From: an uncultured Paracoccaceae bacterium
GTDB lineage: Bacteria > Pseudomonadota > Alphaproteobacteria > Rhodobacterales > Rhodobacteraceae
DNA: 64,000 nt
Assembly (NCBI GenBank): GCA_958439195.1
Contig: OY288166.1
Span: 124,001 to 188,000 of the forward strand
Reading direction: 5' to 3'
Part shown: one piece after another, positions 1 through 9,229 of the stretch
How the letters are laid out: every line of letters begins with the position of its first letter
Position numbering within the stretch: the stretch's first letter is position 1
Program-made: the position numbers and the translations under genes
Notes under the pieces: generated by a model
The model's database searches: none
What the model saw: only the letters and a program-made list of their open reading frames with translations
What the model was told of the DNA's origin: nothing

Positions 1-45
1 CGGTCCGTCACCCCCTCAGGGGCGCTCGCCTCCCACGCGATACAC

Positions 46-579
46 TCAGGCCCCTTTGGTGACCTGCGTGAATTCCAGTTCGACCGGGGTTGCCCGGCCA
101 AAAATCGACACCGATACCTTCAGGCGGCTATGGTCCTCGTCGACCTCTTCCACCATCCCGTCAAAGCCCTCGAACGGGCCATCGGTCACCTTCACCTTTT
201 CGCCAATGTCAAAGCGGATCAGGTTGCGCGGTGCAGCCTCGCCTTCTTCGACACGGTTCAGGATCGCATTCACCTCGGCGTCGCGCATCGGCATCGGCTT
301 GCCCTGCGGGCCAAGGAACCCGGTCACCCGGTTGATCGACGAAATCAGGTGATAGCCCTTGTTCGACATCTCCATACGCACCAGCACATAGCCGGGCATG
401 AACCGCCGCTCGCTTGTCACCTTCTTGCCGCGCCGCACCTCAAGGACTTCCTCGGTCGGCACCAGCACCTCGTCAATCTCATCCTGCAACCCGGCTTCCA
501 CCACGGCCGTCCGGATCTGCTCGGCAACCTTCTTCTCGAAGTTCGAGAGAACGCTCACCGAATACCACCGCTTCGCCAT
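46..579 (-). CDS. nusG: Transcription termination/antitermination protein NusG
   Basis: The 177-residue product has the NusG layout. An N-terminal NGN domain opens with MAKRWYSVSVLSNFEKKV and contains the LVPTEEV and MPGYVLVRM stretches. A C-terminal KOW domain spans about residues 123-177 (GEKVKVTDGPFEGFDGMVEEV). NusG binds RNA polymerase, suppresses pausing and couples transcription to Rho or the ribosome in the cytoplasm. Length matches the usual bacterial protein. It lies downstream of secE and at the window edge, where rplK would be expected next. The ATG is the natural family start. Assignment is firm. Confidence 0.98.
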   Translation of the reverse strand: MAKRWYSVSVLSNFEKKVAEQIRTAVVEAGLQDEIDEVLVPTEEVLEVRRGKKVTSERRFMPGYVLVRMEMSNKGYHLISSINRVTGFLGPQGKPMPMRDAEVNAILNRVEEGEAAPRNLIRFDIGEKVKVTDGPFEGFDGMVEEVDEDHSRLKVSVSIFGRATPVELEFTQVTKGA

Positions 580-767
580 GCCTCATCCACCTCAGGTCTG
601 CGGGGGCGAACCCCCTGTAATTTCTGTCCGTTCCAGAACACAACAAAGCGCGCAACTCGAATCGCTGCGCGCCCGTGCCCTTGATCACGGGCGCAATACA
701 ATCGCGCCCCAATGAATTCAAGGCAAATCCGGGTAACCGCCCCGATCACACCCCGATCAACACCCGA

Positions 768-965
768 TCAACCAAGAATTGCGCGCAGCCCGCTGCGAAT
801 GCCCAGATCAACAAGGCTGAAGAATGTCGCCGTCAGCGCCGCCATGATGAACACCATGACCGTCGTCAGAATGACCTCGCGCCGCGTTGGCCAGACAACC
901 TTGCCGACTTCGGTTCGCACCTGCTGCAAAAAGGTGATGGGGTTCGTCTTGGCCATTTCAATCAT
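768..965 (-). CDS. secE: Preprotein translocase subunit SecE
   Basis: This 65-residue protein has a short amphipathic N-terminus (MIEMAKTNPITFLQQVRTEVGKVVWPTRREV) followed by one membrane span at about residues 33-55. The KVVWPTRREV segment is the conserved SecE cytoplasmic motif. SecE clamps the SecY channel of the Sec translocon in the inner membrane. The short single-span form is normal in alphaproteobacteria. It sits between tRNA-Trp and nusG, which is the canonical order, with a 188-base spacer to nusG in which nothing else was seen. Confidence 0.97.
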   Translation of the reverse strand: MIEMAKTNPITFLQQVRTEVGKVVWPTRREVILTTVMVFIMAALTATFFSLVDLGIRSGLRAILG

Positions 966-1191
966 TGTCCCGAAGGTTGCGCGGCATCAGATAACCGCAA
1001 GTCAGCCCAAGTTCAAGCGCGGCAGGCACAGCGCCCGTCCGTTCCTGCCAATCGGCCAGACGCCCTGCCCATCAATGTCCAAGGCAAACTTGCGGCCCAC
1101 GCCCTACACATCGGTCAAGAAAGCAGGGACATCCCAGAGTCGAGACCCTGCAAAACAAAGGGTCAATGCCGTCTGATCCGATCAACAGGCT

Positions 1192-1267
1192 TGGCAGGAG
1201 TTGGGGGACTCGAACCCACGACCCTCGGTTTTGGAGACCGATGCTCTACCAACTGAGCTAAACTCCT
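1192..1267 (-). tRNA. tRNA-Trp (anticodon CCA)
   Basis: The minus strand folds as a complete 76-nt tRNA. The acceptor arms AGGAGTT and AACTCCT pair perfectly, the D arm contains AGCTCAGTTGGTAGAGC, the anticodon stem TCGGT/ACCGA holds the loop CTCCAAA, and the T arm contains GGTTCGAGTCC. The anticodon is CCA (tryptophan). The discriminator is G and the 3' CCA is encoded. Its place just upstream of secE is common in proteobacteria (tuf - tRNA-Trp - secE - nusG). Confidence 0.97.
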
Positions 1268-1313
1268 AAGCCTAGGCCGGGGGTTACGGCATGGGACTTG
1301 GGAAATCAAGGGG

Positions 1314-1358
1314 GCGTTGCGGGCAAAAACCACCGTTGACGGTTTTTGCCCGCAACGC
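1314..1358. terminator. 18-bp perfect inverted repeat between acyltransferase gene and tRNA-Trp
   Basis: Two 18-base arms (1314-1331 and 1341-1358; arm core GCGGGCAAAAACC) are exact reverse complements around a 9-base loop. The hairpin lies just past the 3' end of the minus-strand acyltransferase gene at 1377, so a terminator role is plausible. However, the U-run is inside the stem rather than after it, so a small palindromic repeat element is also possible. Confidence 0.6.
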
Positions 1359-1376
1359 GCGGCCTTCACTTTCAGA

Positions 1377-2018
1377 TCAGCATTGCGCCAACGCCCCCAC
1401 ATCCGCCGCCATCAGGGCAGGCAGCGCCGCGCGGATCCGGTCAATTGGCCAATCCCACCAAGCAATCTTCAGCAACCGGGCCACATCGCCATCGGAAAAC
1501 CGCATCCGTATCACCCGCGCCGGATTGCCCGCCACCACCGCAAAGGGTGACACCTCACCCGCCACCACGGCCCCTGCCCCGATGATCGCCCCGCTGCCGA
1601 TCCGCGCCCCCGGCAGGATCAGCGCGCCATGCCCGATCCACACATCATGGCCCACCTGGGTATCCGGCAAGGCACCCACCCCATCCCGATACGCCACCAG
1701 CGTGCCCGGATCGAACACCCCGAACGGATAGGTCGAAATCCCGCCCATCGCATGATTGGCCGATGCCGTGATGAACCGGACGCCATGCGCAATCTGGCAG
1801 AAACGCCCGATCACCAACCGCTCTGGCGCACCCGGATACAGATACGGCGCAAGTCGCACCGCCCAATCCTCGGGCGGATCAAAATCATTCGCATAGCTGT
1901 AATCGCCCACCGCAATATTCGGGTGATCGATAACCCGATTCAGATGCACCATGTCGGGATGCACCGTTCCATCGGGAAACGTCAAAGGATGCACTGCATC
2001 CGCGTTCAAAAACGGCAT
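1377..2018 (-). CDS. CatB-type hexapeptide-repeat acyltransferase
   Basis: The product has 213 residues from the ATG at 2018. That ATG has a GAGG element about 9 bases upstream, whereas an upstream TTG has none. The left-handed beta-helix family is shown by VGHDVWIGHGALILPGARIGSG and the following imperfect hexapeptides, including GAIIGAGAVV. The H-D-V-W-I-G-H motif and the NPARVIRMRF tail are typical of xenobiotic/chloramphenicol acyltransferases of the CatB/Vat group. Such enzymes transfer acetyl groups from acetyl-CoA to hydroxyl acceptors. The acceptor here is unknown, and resistance activity should not be assumed. The gene is inserted between tuf and tRNA-Trp, with hairpins on both sides. 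Confidence 0.85.
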   Translation of the reverse strand: MPFLNADAVHPLTFPDGTVHPDMVHLNRVIDHPNIAVGDYSYANDFDPPEDWAVRLAPYLYPGAPERLVIGRFCQIAHGVRFITASANHAMGGISTYPFGVFDPGTLVAYRDGVGALPDTQVGHDVWIGHGALILPGARIGSGAIIGAGAVVAGEVSPFAVVAGNPARVIRMRFSDGDVARLLKIAWWDWPIDRIRAALPALMAADVGALAQC

Positions 2019-2115
2019 GACAAACCTCGCTGATCGTCGTTTCAAAAAAACGCAGGTCAGATCGTCAGGTCCATCGGTGCCTCCCTCATCACACGTGCAA
2101 ACTTACAACGCAAAA

Positions 2116-2137
2116 CGCGCGGGGTCACCCCCGCGCG
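2116..2137 (-). terminator. Rho-independent terminator of tuf
   Basis: A 9-bp GC stem (CGCGCGGGG with CCCCGCGCG, 4-base loop) lies 26 bases past the tuf stop. On the minus strand it is followed by TTTTG, as in an intrinsic terminator. It separates tuf from the acyltransferase gene. Confidence 0.8.
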
Positions 2138-2162
2138 CCTTAAAATCCGATACCAGACCAGA

Positions 2163-3338
2163 TTACAGAATAATCTTCGACACGACGCCTGCGCCGACGG
2201 TGCGGCCGCCTTCACGGATGGCGAAGCGCAGCTTCTCTTCCATCGCGATCGGGGCGATCAGCGTCACGTTGAACTTCAGGTTGTCGCCCGGCATCACCAT
2301 CTCGGTGCCTTCCGGCAGTTCAACCGTCCCGGTCACGTCCGTCGTGCGGAAATAGAACTGCGGACGATAGTTCGCAAAGAACGGCGTGTGACGGCCACCC
2401 TCTTCCTTCGTCAGGATATAGGCTTCCGCCTCGAACTTCGTGTGCGGGTTCACAGACTTCGGCTTGCACAGAACCTGACCACGCTCCACGCCCTCACGGT
2501 CAATGCCGCGCAGCAGAACGCCGACGTTGTCGCCAGCCTCACCACGATCCAACAGCTTGCGGAACATTTCCACGCCCGTGCAGACCGATTTCTTGGTGTC
2601 GCGGATGCCCACGATTTCAACTTCGTCGCCGACGTTGATCACGCCACGCTCCACACGACCGGTCACAACCGTGCCGCGGCCCGAAATCGAGAACACGTCT
2701 TCGATCGGCATCAGGAACGGCTGGTCGATCGCACGGGCCGGCGTCGGGATGTATTCATCCACGGCCTTCATCAGCGCGCGGATGCTGTCCTCGCCGATGT
2801 CCTTGCGCTCGCCGATCATGGCCTGGTGGGCCGAGCCCTTGATGATCGGAATGTCGTCGCCCGGATATTCGTAGCTGGAGAACAGCTCGCGGATTTCCAT
2901 CTCGACCAGTTCGATCAGCTCTTCGTCATCAACAAGGTCAACCTTGTTCATGTAGCAGACCATGTAGGGAATACCCACCTGGCGACCCAGCAGGATGTGC
3001 TCGCGCGTTTGCGGCATCGGGCCATCCGACGCGGCACACACCAGAATCGCGCCGTCCATCTGCGCGGCACCGGTGATCATGTTCTTCACATAGTCGGCGT
3101 GGCCGGGGCAGTCGACGTGGGCATAGTGACGGGCTTCCGTCTCATATTCCACATGCGCGGTCGAAATCGTGATCCCGCGCGCACGCTCTTCCGGCGCACC
3201 GTCAATCTGGTCATAGGCGCGGAATTCGCCGAAATACTTCGTGATCGCCGCCGTCAGCGTCGTCTTGCCATGGTCAACGTGGCCAATCGTGCCAATGTTG
3301 ACGTGCGGTTTGTTCCGTTCAAACTTTGCCTTTGCCAT
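2163..3338 (-). CDS. tuf: Translation elongation factor Tu
   Basis: This is a complete 391-residue EF-Tu. It opens with MAKAKFERNKPHVNIGTIGH and carries the GTPase motifs G1 GHVDHGKT (residues 19-26), G3 DCPGHADY, G4 NKVD and G5 GSA. Beta-barrel domains 2 and 3 end with GGRTVGAGVVSKIIL. It delivers aminoacyl-tRNA to the ribosomal A site. Proteobacteria often have two tuf genes, one in the str operon and one beside tRNA-Trp/secE; this is the second type. A strong terminator follows it. Confidence 0.99.
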   Translation of the reverse strand: MAKAKFERNKPHVNIGTIGHVDHGKTTLTAAITKYFGEFRAYDQIDGAPEERARGITISTAHVEYETEARHYAHVDCPGHADYVKNMITGAAQMDGAILVCAASDGPMPQTREHILLGRQVGIPYMVCYMNKVDLVDDEELIELVEMEIRELFSSYEYPGDDIPIIKGSAHQAMIGERKDIGEDSIRALMKAVDEYIPTPARAIDQPFLMPIEDVFSISGRGTVVTGRVERGVINVGDEVEIVGIRDTKKSVCTGVEMFRKLLDRGEAGDNVGVLLRGIDREGVERGQVLCKPKSVNPHTKFEAEAYILTKEEGGRHTPFFANYRPQFYFRTTDVTGTVELPEGTEMVMPGDNLKFNVTLIAPIAMEEKLRFAIREGGRTVGAGVVSKIIL

Positions 3339-3464
3339 GTCTTCGGGCCTTCGGATTGGGGGGCCGAACCCGGCCCTGTGCTACTCGGGCGGCGAATTAA
3401 GCCGCCAAGCGGGGAAAATCAAGCGTGAACGGCATCCTTTGCCGCTCTCGCGCATCGCATGGTG

Positions 3465-4049
3465 TTATCGGCCGCCCACCGGCTGGCCCCCTTGTGGAAG
3501 CGACGCATCCTTCGGCGGCAGACCGAACCATTCCGGGTTATCCAGGAACCACTCCTCCACCCGCTTGACCGCGTTATAGGACAGTGCTTCCATCTGCTCC
3601 TTCTTGTTGCGCGTCAGGCCGGTGCCGATAACCGTTTCACCCGACAGGCTTTCAAACACCGTGATCCGATGCCCCTCGGCATTCAGCTTCTGCTCTGCCG
3701 CGTCGTCCCAGACATTGGCCGTGATCACCAGCACTGACTTGGGCGCCGCCACCACAGGAATACCGGGCGGGGCCAGCGCATAGCCGTCAATGGAAATGCC
3801 GATGTTATACAACTTTGGCCCATCATAGCGCCCGAACCTGTCGGAAACCGCGTCTTTCATCACCGCCTCCCACTCCTCGACCGAGGCATCGCGGGAAATC
3901 GGAACCTTCTGCACATTGTCGGCGACGACAATATTCAATCCCAGCGCAAAGTTCCCCAAAGGAACCGGCGGCTCCTCCAGATCACTCGCGCCGCAACCCG
4001 CCAACACGGCAAGCCCGATGAAAAAGGCAACTTGGCGAAGGATCAGCAT
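3465..4049 (-). CDS. Predicted outer-membrane lipoprotein of unknown function
   Basis: Starting at the ATG at 4049 (preceded by a GGGAGA ribosome site), the protein has 194 residues. Its signal sequence MLILRQVAFFIGLAVLAGCG contains a lipobox LAGC, so it is expected to be lipidated at Cys19. The body (about residues 30-175) is a globular domain with no motif that I recognise, followed by a proline/glycine-rich end. Rhodobacterales have conserved hypothetical lipoproteins with this pattern. Longer upstream extensions of the frame are not membrane-like and were rejected. It is transcribed on its own between tuf and the M48 protease gene. Confidence 0.8.
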   Translation of the reverse strand: MLILRQVAFFIGLAVLAGCGASDLEEPPVPLGNFALGLNIVVADNVQKVPISRDASVEEWEAVMKDAVSDRFGRYDGPKLYNIGISIDGYALAPPGIPVVAAPKSVLVITANVWDDAAEQKLNAEGHRITVFESLSGETVIGTGLTRNKKEQMEALSYNAVKRVEEWFLDNPEWFGLPPKDASLPQGGQPVGGR

Positions 4050-4456
4050 GGGGTCTCCCGTCAGTCGCGGCCCGCAGGCCATTTCCACCCCGATAACGGC
4101 TGGAACGCTACTACGCAACGGTCGCCCTTGCACCAGCGCGCCCTGCCGCCGGTGCATCAGGCAGACGTGAACAAGTCTGCACCCACTGCAATCCTCAAAA
4201 ACCCTCTGCCGCCGACACGGCAACCTCACCGGGATGCGCTGCGCATATGGCCATTGCCGGTGACAGGCCAACCATTGTCACACCAATGAATTTCGCATCT
4301 TACTCAATCTCTGATTGATAATCCTGCACCCACGTCTATATCTGCTCGTGAATGGAGCGGCGGCTTGAACCGTCGCGGCTTCTGTTCGTGTGCTGGTAAC
4401 GAGTGTGTCCGCGACGGGTTGTCTTGTCGCGGACAATTCGGCACGACTTGACGGAC
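4050..4456. other. 407-base gap without a supported gene
   Basis: No reading frame here has coding character. The part near 4286-4345 is AT-richer than the surroundings, and several short GC hairpins lie between 4355 and 4435. It could hold the promoter of the lipoprotein gene near 4050-4150. No recognised RNA or operator was seen. Confidence 0.4.
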
Positions 4457-5539
4457 TTAGCGGCAGATGCGCTTCAACGCCCGCCATTCGGAATCGGTCA
4501 AAACCGGCCGTTCCGCGGCCCCACCCGCACCTCTGGCCGCTTCTGCCCGGTTCCCGCTGGCCGGATGCGTGGCCAATATCTCTGGCACATCCGCGCCCAT
4601 CCCGGAAATCCGCTCAAAAAACGCGGCCAGCCCTTCCGTCCCAATCCCCGTCCTCTGCAACAGGCCAAAGGCAAAGGCATCCGCCTTCGCCTCTGCATCC
4701 CGCGTATAGGACGCGCTCAGGATGTGGTCCCCCAGCAAACCGATCACCGTCCCGCCCGTCACATCCCCCAGAACCAGCGCCAATATCCCCGCCGATCCGG
4801 CCGACCGGAACGCCAGCCGCGTCGGATCGCGCGCCTCGACATGGCCGATCTCATGCGCCAGCACGCCCGCCACCTCTTCGGCCGTATCCGCAGCATCCAG
4901 CAGCCCGCGGATGATCACCACTTGCCCGCCCGGCGCGGCAAATGCGTTCAGCATCTCATGGTCGAATACCCGCAATTCGATGTCATAGCGCAGCCCTTGC
5001 CCCTCGGTCAGCCGCCGCTCCATCTTTTCCAGCGCCACCAGCCCCTCTGGCGCATCACAGGTCAAAGGCCGATCCCCGCCCAGAAAACCTTCGATCTGCC
5101 CGATCACCGCCTGACCAAAGGCCACCTCCTGATCCAGCGGCAATTGGTCGGCCAGCCGGTCGGAAATGCGGGGTAACAGCACGAACAAGATCGCCGCCAG
5201 CGCCACCGCCGCCAAACCGACGCGCACGGCTATCTTGACGCCTGTTCCCCGCTGCACATCCCGCCGCGCCAGATGGGCCGCATTTCCCCGCACCCAGCCC
5301 GCCATCGGCCCCTCGTCCAGAACCAGCCGCGCCGGATCATGCGGCAACTCATCGTCCCCATCCGCGACCAGCAGCGCCAGAACCAGCCCCGCACCCTCGA
5401 TCTGCCGCAGCCGGTCCACCGGCCAGACCTGCCCGCCAAAGCGCAGGGCGCGCCCGTCCGGCGACACCTCCACCAACACCGCCTGCCGGCGCGCGCTCTG
5501 CCCGTCAAACCAGACGGCGTTCTCCGGCGCGGGCAGCAT
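4457..5539 (-). CDS. Membrane-anchored M48 family metallopeptidase
   Basis: The 360-residue protein has an N-terminal soluble part, a single membrane span at about residues 103-123, and a zinc protease domain. The zinc motif HEIGH is at residues 229-233 (LAHEIGHVEARDP). A likely third ligand, Glu283, lies in RDAEAKADAFAFGLL. Its family (Peptidase_M48, BepA/Oma1-like) handles misfolded envelope proteins. The start codon shares one base with the stop of the DUF898 gene upstream (TGATG), so the two are translationally coupled. The specific substrate is unknown. Confidence 0.88.
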   Translation of the reverse strand: MLPAPENAVWFDGQSARRQAVLVEVSPDGRALRFGGQVWPVDRLRQIEGAGLVLALLVADGDDELPHDPARLVLDEGPMAGWVRGNAAHLARRDVQRGTGVKIAVRVGLAAVALAAILFVLLPRISDRLADQLPLDQEVAFGQAVIGQIEGFLGGDRPLTCDAPEGLVALEKMERRLTEGQGLRYDIELRVFDHEMLNAFAAPGGQVVIIRGLLDAADTAEEVAGVLAHEIGHVEARDPTRLAFRSAGSAGILALVLGDVTGGTVIGLLGDHILSASYTRDAEAKADAFAFGLLQRTGIGTEGLAAFFERISGMGADVPEILATHPASGNRAEAARGAGGAAERPVLTDSEWRALKRICR

Positions 5540-6756
5540 CAGAACGCCCCGCCCATGTCCAGCGCATCGGCCAAACCTTCGGCATCTGCCCCGTCATCGG
5601 CCACCCGCTGCCGCACCGCATCCAGCGCACCGATCCCCGTCACCGTCACACTATCCGCGAAATGGGCCAGCACCGGCTGGCTGATGAACACCAATGACAG
5701 CGCCCCGAACACCGTCAGGACCAGCAGATACATCACAACCCCCAGCACCGCATATTCCACCCGCATCAGATCGCCCGCATCCTCCACACCCGCCATCATC
5801 GCCCCCAGCGGCGAAAAGATGACACCCGATGCGACGCCGCCCAACAGACCCACGATCAACGCCCCCTTGATATAGGTCCAGACCACCGTCCCCGCACGCG
5901 GCTCGGCCCGAAACCCAAGCCCGCCCTCCAACGCCTTGTGCGACATCAGGTATCCAAATCCCCGCACCCGATACAGGATCAACCCGATACCGCCCCAGAT
6001 CGCACCGACAATGCCCGACAGTGCCGCCAACCCGCCCTGATCCATCAGGCCCAGAACCACCGCTGCTGCCACCAGCGCCATGCCCACGATCACATGCCGA
6101 TAGGCGCGATACAGCCCCGTCCACGTCCCGCCCTGCCGGAACCGCGCCCCGCCATACCATGTCCGGTCGGTCATGTAGGCCTCAAGCCGGAATGTCATCA
6201 GGGGCCACAGCAGACCCAGCGACACCACCGTCAGCCCCAGATAGCCCAGCGCCCGGATCACATAACCGCCCGCCGCCTTTTCCATCCCGAACCGAATACC
6301 CCGGAACCGCGTCCGCGCCAGCTTGTATCGCCGCGCCCGATAGGCCGCAAAGATCAGCAGGGGCAGCACCGCCACAAAGGACAGCGCAACCGAAACCCCC
6401 TGCGCGATCACCTCCATCTCGGATTGCGGATCAAAGATGAACCGGATGCCCACGGAAAACAGGATCAACTGCACGATGGCCAGATAAATGGCCAACGCCA
6501 CCACCGCCATCAGAAAGCCCAGAAACATCTCCAGCCCCGTCCCGGTGAATTCCAGCGCGTCATCGCCAACGCGCATCTTCCCCCAGACATGCCGCCGAAT
6601 GCGCGCCTTACCCCAGAACCGGTAAATCCCAAACGTCACCAGCCCCAGCACACCTACGCCCAGCGCCAGCGGAAACAGCTTTGCCGCATCCCCCCGATAC
6701 TGAACCTTAACGTCAGGACCGACTGGCACATCAGAAACAGTCGGGTGATCCATCAC
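5539..6756 (-). CDS. DUF898 (YjgN-like) multi-pass membrane protein
   Basis: The 405-residue product is strongly hydrophobic with about eight predicted spans. It has repeated motifs typical of DUF898, for example FWGKARIRRHVWGKMRVGDDALEFTGTG near the N-terminus, and ARRYKLARTRFRGIRFGM and TDRTWYGGARF later. The function of this inner-membrane family is not known. It is coupled to the M48 protease gene downstream and starts 17 bases after parC, so the three probably share a transcript. The conserved DUF898/M48 pairing suggests a joint envelope role, which is inference. Confidence 0.85.
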   Translation of the reverse strand: MMDHPTVSDVPVGPDVKVQYRGDAAKLFPLALGVGVLGLVTFGIYRFWGKARIRRHVWGKMRVGDDALEFTGTGLEMFLGFLMAVVALAIYLAIVQLILFSVGIRFIFDPQSEMEVIAQGVSVALSFVAVLPLLIFAAYRARRYKLARTRFRGIRFGMEKAAGGYVIRALGYLGLTVVSLGLLWPLMTFRLEAYMTDRTWYGGARFRQGGTWTGLYRAYRHVIVGMALVAAAVVLGLMDQGGLAALSGIVGAIWGGIGLILYRVRGFGYLMSHKALEGGLGFRAEPRAGTVVWTYIKGALIVGLLGGVASGVIFSPLGAMMAGVEDAGDLMRVEYAVLGVVMYLLVLTVFGALSLVFISQPVLAHFADSVTVTGIGALDAVRQRVADDGADAEGLADALDMGGAF

Positions 6757-6773
6757 AAATCCCTGAAATCGTG

Positions 6774-9077
6774 TCAGTTAAATCTGTTATCCCTGGGGAA
6801 CCCGCGCGGCGCCATCTTGCCCGCCCCCGCCCGTGGCCCGGCCCATTCGGCCAGATCCGCCTCGGTCCGCGTCCGCCCGGCCGGGTCTTTCCACGTCAGC
6901 CCCTCGGCCAACGTAAAGGTCGTCGCATCCGACAACCCGCCATCCTTGTATTTCTGCAAGCGCACGCCCTTGCCCTTGGCCATCTCGGGCAACTCGGCCA
7001 GCGGGAACACCAGCAGTTTGCGGTTGTCCCCCACCACGGCAACCGTATCCCCCGCCACGCGGCGGCACAGCGCGGTTTTCACGCCATCCCGCACCGTCAA
7101 CACCTGCTTGCCCGCCCGCGTCTGCGCCAGCACCTCTTCCGACGGCACAACAAAACCATCCCCGGCGGTGGATGCCACCAACAGCTTTTCACCGGGACGA
7201 TAGATCATCAATTCAACAATCTCGGCCTCATTCGGCAGATCGACCATCAACCGCACGGGTTCGCCCATGCCCCGCCCACCGGGCAGGTTGGCCCCCAAAA
7301 GCGTGTAGAACCGCCCGTTCGACCCAACCAGCAGTATCTTGTCCGTCGTCTCGGCGTGGAACAGGAACCGCCCTTCGTCGCCATCCTTGAACTTCACGTC
7401 ACTATCCAGCGCAACCTGCCCCTTCATCGCGCGAATCCAGCCCATCTTGGAACAGATCACCGTGATGGGTTCCCGTTCGATCATCGCTTCGAACGGCACT
7501 TCTTCCACATCGCCCATCTCGGCGAATGCTGTGCGCCGCGCGCCACCCTTACTGTCCTTGCCGAACTGCTTGCGGATCGCCTCCAGCTCCACGCCCACCT
7601 GCTTCCACTGCCGCCGGTCGCTTTCCAACAGGTCCGCCAGATCGGCCCGCTCCTTCATCAGCGCGTCCCGCTCACGGATCAGCTCCATCTCCTCCAGCCG
7701 CCGCAAAGACCGCAGCCGCATGTTCAGGATGGCCTCGGCCTGCACCTCGGTCAGCTCGCCTTCCCCGTCCGGCGGGCCGGCATAATCCTTCTCCGATGTC
7801 GCCCGCTTGTGGTCCTTGGACCAATCCTCAGCCATCAGCGCGCGCTTGGGATCATCGTCATAGCGGATGATGTCGATCACCCGGTCCAGGTTCAGGAAGG
7901 CGATGATAAAGCCTTCCAACACCTCAAGCCGGTGGTCGATCTTTTCCATCCGGTGCAGCGACCGGCGCTGCAACACATCGCGGCGATGATCCAGAAACGC
8001 CCGCAGCACCTCTTTCAACGAACAGACCTTCGGCACCTTGCCGTCGATCAGCACGTTCATGTTCAGGCTGAACCGGATCTCCAGATCGCTGTTCTTGAAC
8101 AGCATACCCATCAGCATGTCGGGTTCCACCGTCCGCGTGCGCGGCTCCAGCACGATCCGCACATCATCGGCGCTTTCATCGCGCACATCGGCCAGGATCG
8201 GGATCTTCTTGGTCTGGATCAGTTCCGCCAGCTTTTCGATCAGCTTGGATTTCTGCACCTGATACGGGATCTCGGTGACAATGATCTGCCACATCCCCCG
8301 GCCCAGATCCTCTACCTCCCACTTCGCGCGCAGCCGGAAAGACCCGCGCCCCGTGCGATAGGCATCCAGAATATTCGCCCGCGGCTCCACCAGCACGCCG
8401 CCCGTGGGGAAATCCGGCCCCGGCACAAAGGCCACCAATTCATCATCCGAAATACCGGGATTACCCAGCATCGCATGGCACGCCCCGATCAATTCATCCA
8501 GGTTATGGGGCGGGATGTTCGTGGCCATCCCCACCGCAATCCCCGATGACCCATTGGCCAGCAGGTTCGGAAACGCCGCCGGCATCACCACCGGCTCTTC
8601 CAGCGTCCCGTCATAGTTCGGGCGGAAGTCCACGGCGTTCTCCGCCAACCCTTCCATCAGCGTTTCGGCAATCGCCGTCAGCCGCGCCTCGGTGTATCGG
8701 CTGGCCGCCGGGTTATCCCCGTCGATATTGCCGAAATTCCCCTGCCCATCGACCAGCGGGTAACGCACGTTGAAATCCTGCGCCAACCGCGCCATCGCGT
8801 CATAAATCGCGGCATCGCCATGCGGGTGATAGTTCCCCATCACGTCGCCCGAAATCTTGGCCGACTTGCGGAATCCCCCCGTCGCCGTCAGCCGCAATTC
8901 CCGCATCGCATAGAGGATTCGCCGATGCACCGGCTTCAAACCGTCGCGCGCATCGGGCAGCGCCCGGTGCATGATCGTCGACAGCGCATAGGTCAGATAC
9001 CGCTCGCCAATCGCACGGCTCAGCGGTTCAGACACCTCAATGGGCACGATCTTGGGGGTATCAGGCGTGTCGGACAT
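6774..9077 (-). CDS. parC: DNA topoisomerase IV subunit A
   Basis: A 767-residue type IIA topoisomerase A subunit. The N-terminal breakage-reunion domain includes RALPDARDGLKPVHRRILYAM and the catalytic Tyr128 in NPAASRYTEARLT. The C-terminal part carries beta-pinwheel repeats. ParC with ParE decatenates daughter chromosomes. IGERYLTYALSTIM near residue 23 and the length favour ParC over GyrA. At the quinolone-contact positions the sequence is HPHGDAAIYD, with Ala89 at the position of E. coli Ser80 and Asp93 at the position of Glu84. That is seen directly; its phenotypic effect is not. Confidence 0.95.
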   Translation of the reverse strand: MSDTPDTPKIVPIEVSEPLSRAIGERYLTYALSTIMHRALPDARDGLKPVHRRILYAMRELRLTATGGFRKSAKISGDVMGNYHPHGDAAIYDAMARLAQDFNVRYPLVDGQGNFGNIDGDNPAASRYTEARLTAIAETLMEGLAENAVDFRPNYDGTLEEPVVMPAAFPNLLANGSSGIAVGMATNIPPHNLDELIGACHAMLGNPGISDDELVAFVPGPDFPTGGVLVEPRANILDAYRTGRGSFRLRAKWEVEDLGRGMWQIIVTEIPYQVQKSKLIEKLAELIQTKKIPILADVRDESADDVRIVLEPRTRTVEPDMLMGMLFKNSDLEIRFSLNMNVLIDGKVPKVCSLKEVLRAFLDHRRDVLQRRSLHRMEKIDHRLEVLEGFIIAFLNLDRVIDIIRYDDDPKRALMAEDWSKDHKRATSEKDYAGPPDGEGELTEVQAEAILNMRLRSLRRLEEMELIRERDALMKERADLADLLESDRRQWKQVGVELEAIRKQFGKDSKGGARRTAFAEMGDVEEVPFEAMIEREPITVICSKMGWIRAMKGQVALDSDVKFKDGDEGRFLFHAETTDKILLVGSNGRFYTLLGANLPGGRGMGEPVRLMVDLPNEAEIVELMIYRPGEKLLVASTAGDGFVVPSEEVLAQTRAGKQVLTVRDGVKTALCRRVAGDTVAVVGDNRKLLVFPLAELPEMAKGKGVRLQKYKDGGLSDATTFTLAEGLTWKDPAGRTRTEADLAEWAGPRAGAGKMAPRGFPRDNRFN

Positions 9078-9229
9078 GGATGTTGTGTAATTCGCCGCGC
9101 GCCATCGGTCCAGCCGAAACCGTCACACCCCCAACGCCGGCCTCCTGCCCGGATCAGACCTTGGTCCAAAAGGAAAATTTCCGCACCAACTCAACCAAAA
9201 GCCGTGCTAAAGCGGGACTTATTCAACGT

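Noticed and set aside
2388..3428. 346-codon open frame antisense to tuf
   Set aside because: tuf is unmistakable; the antisense product has no recognisable sequence.
4278..4487. 69-codon open frame in the gap after the lipoprotein gene
   Set aside because: No ribosome site, no hydrophobic or conserved pattern, and composition like non-coding sequence.
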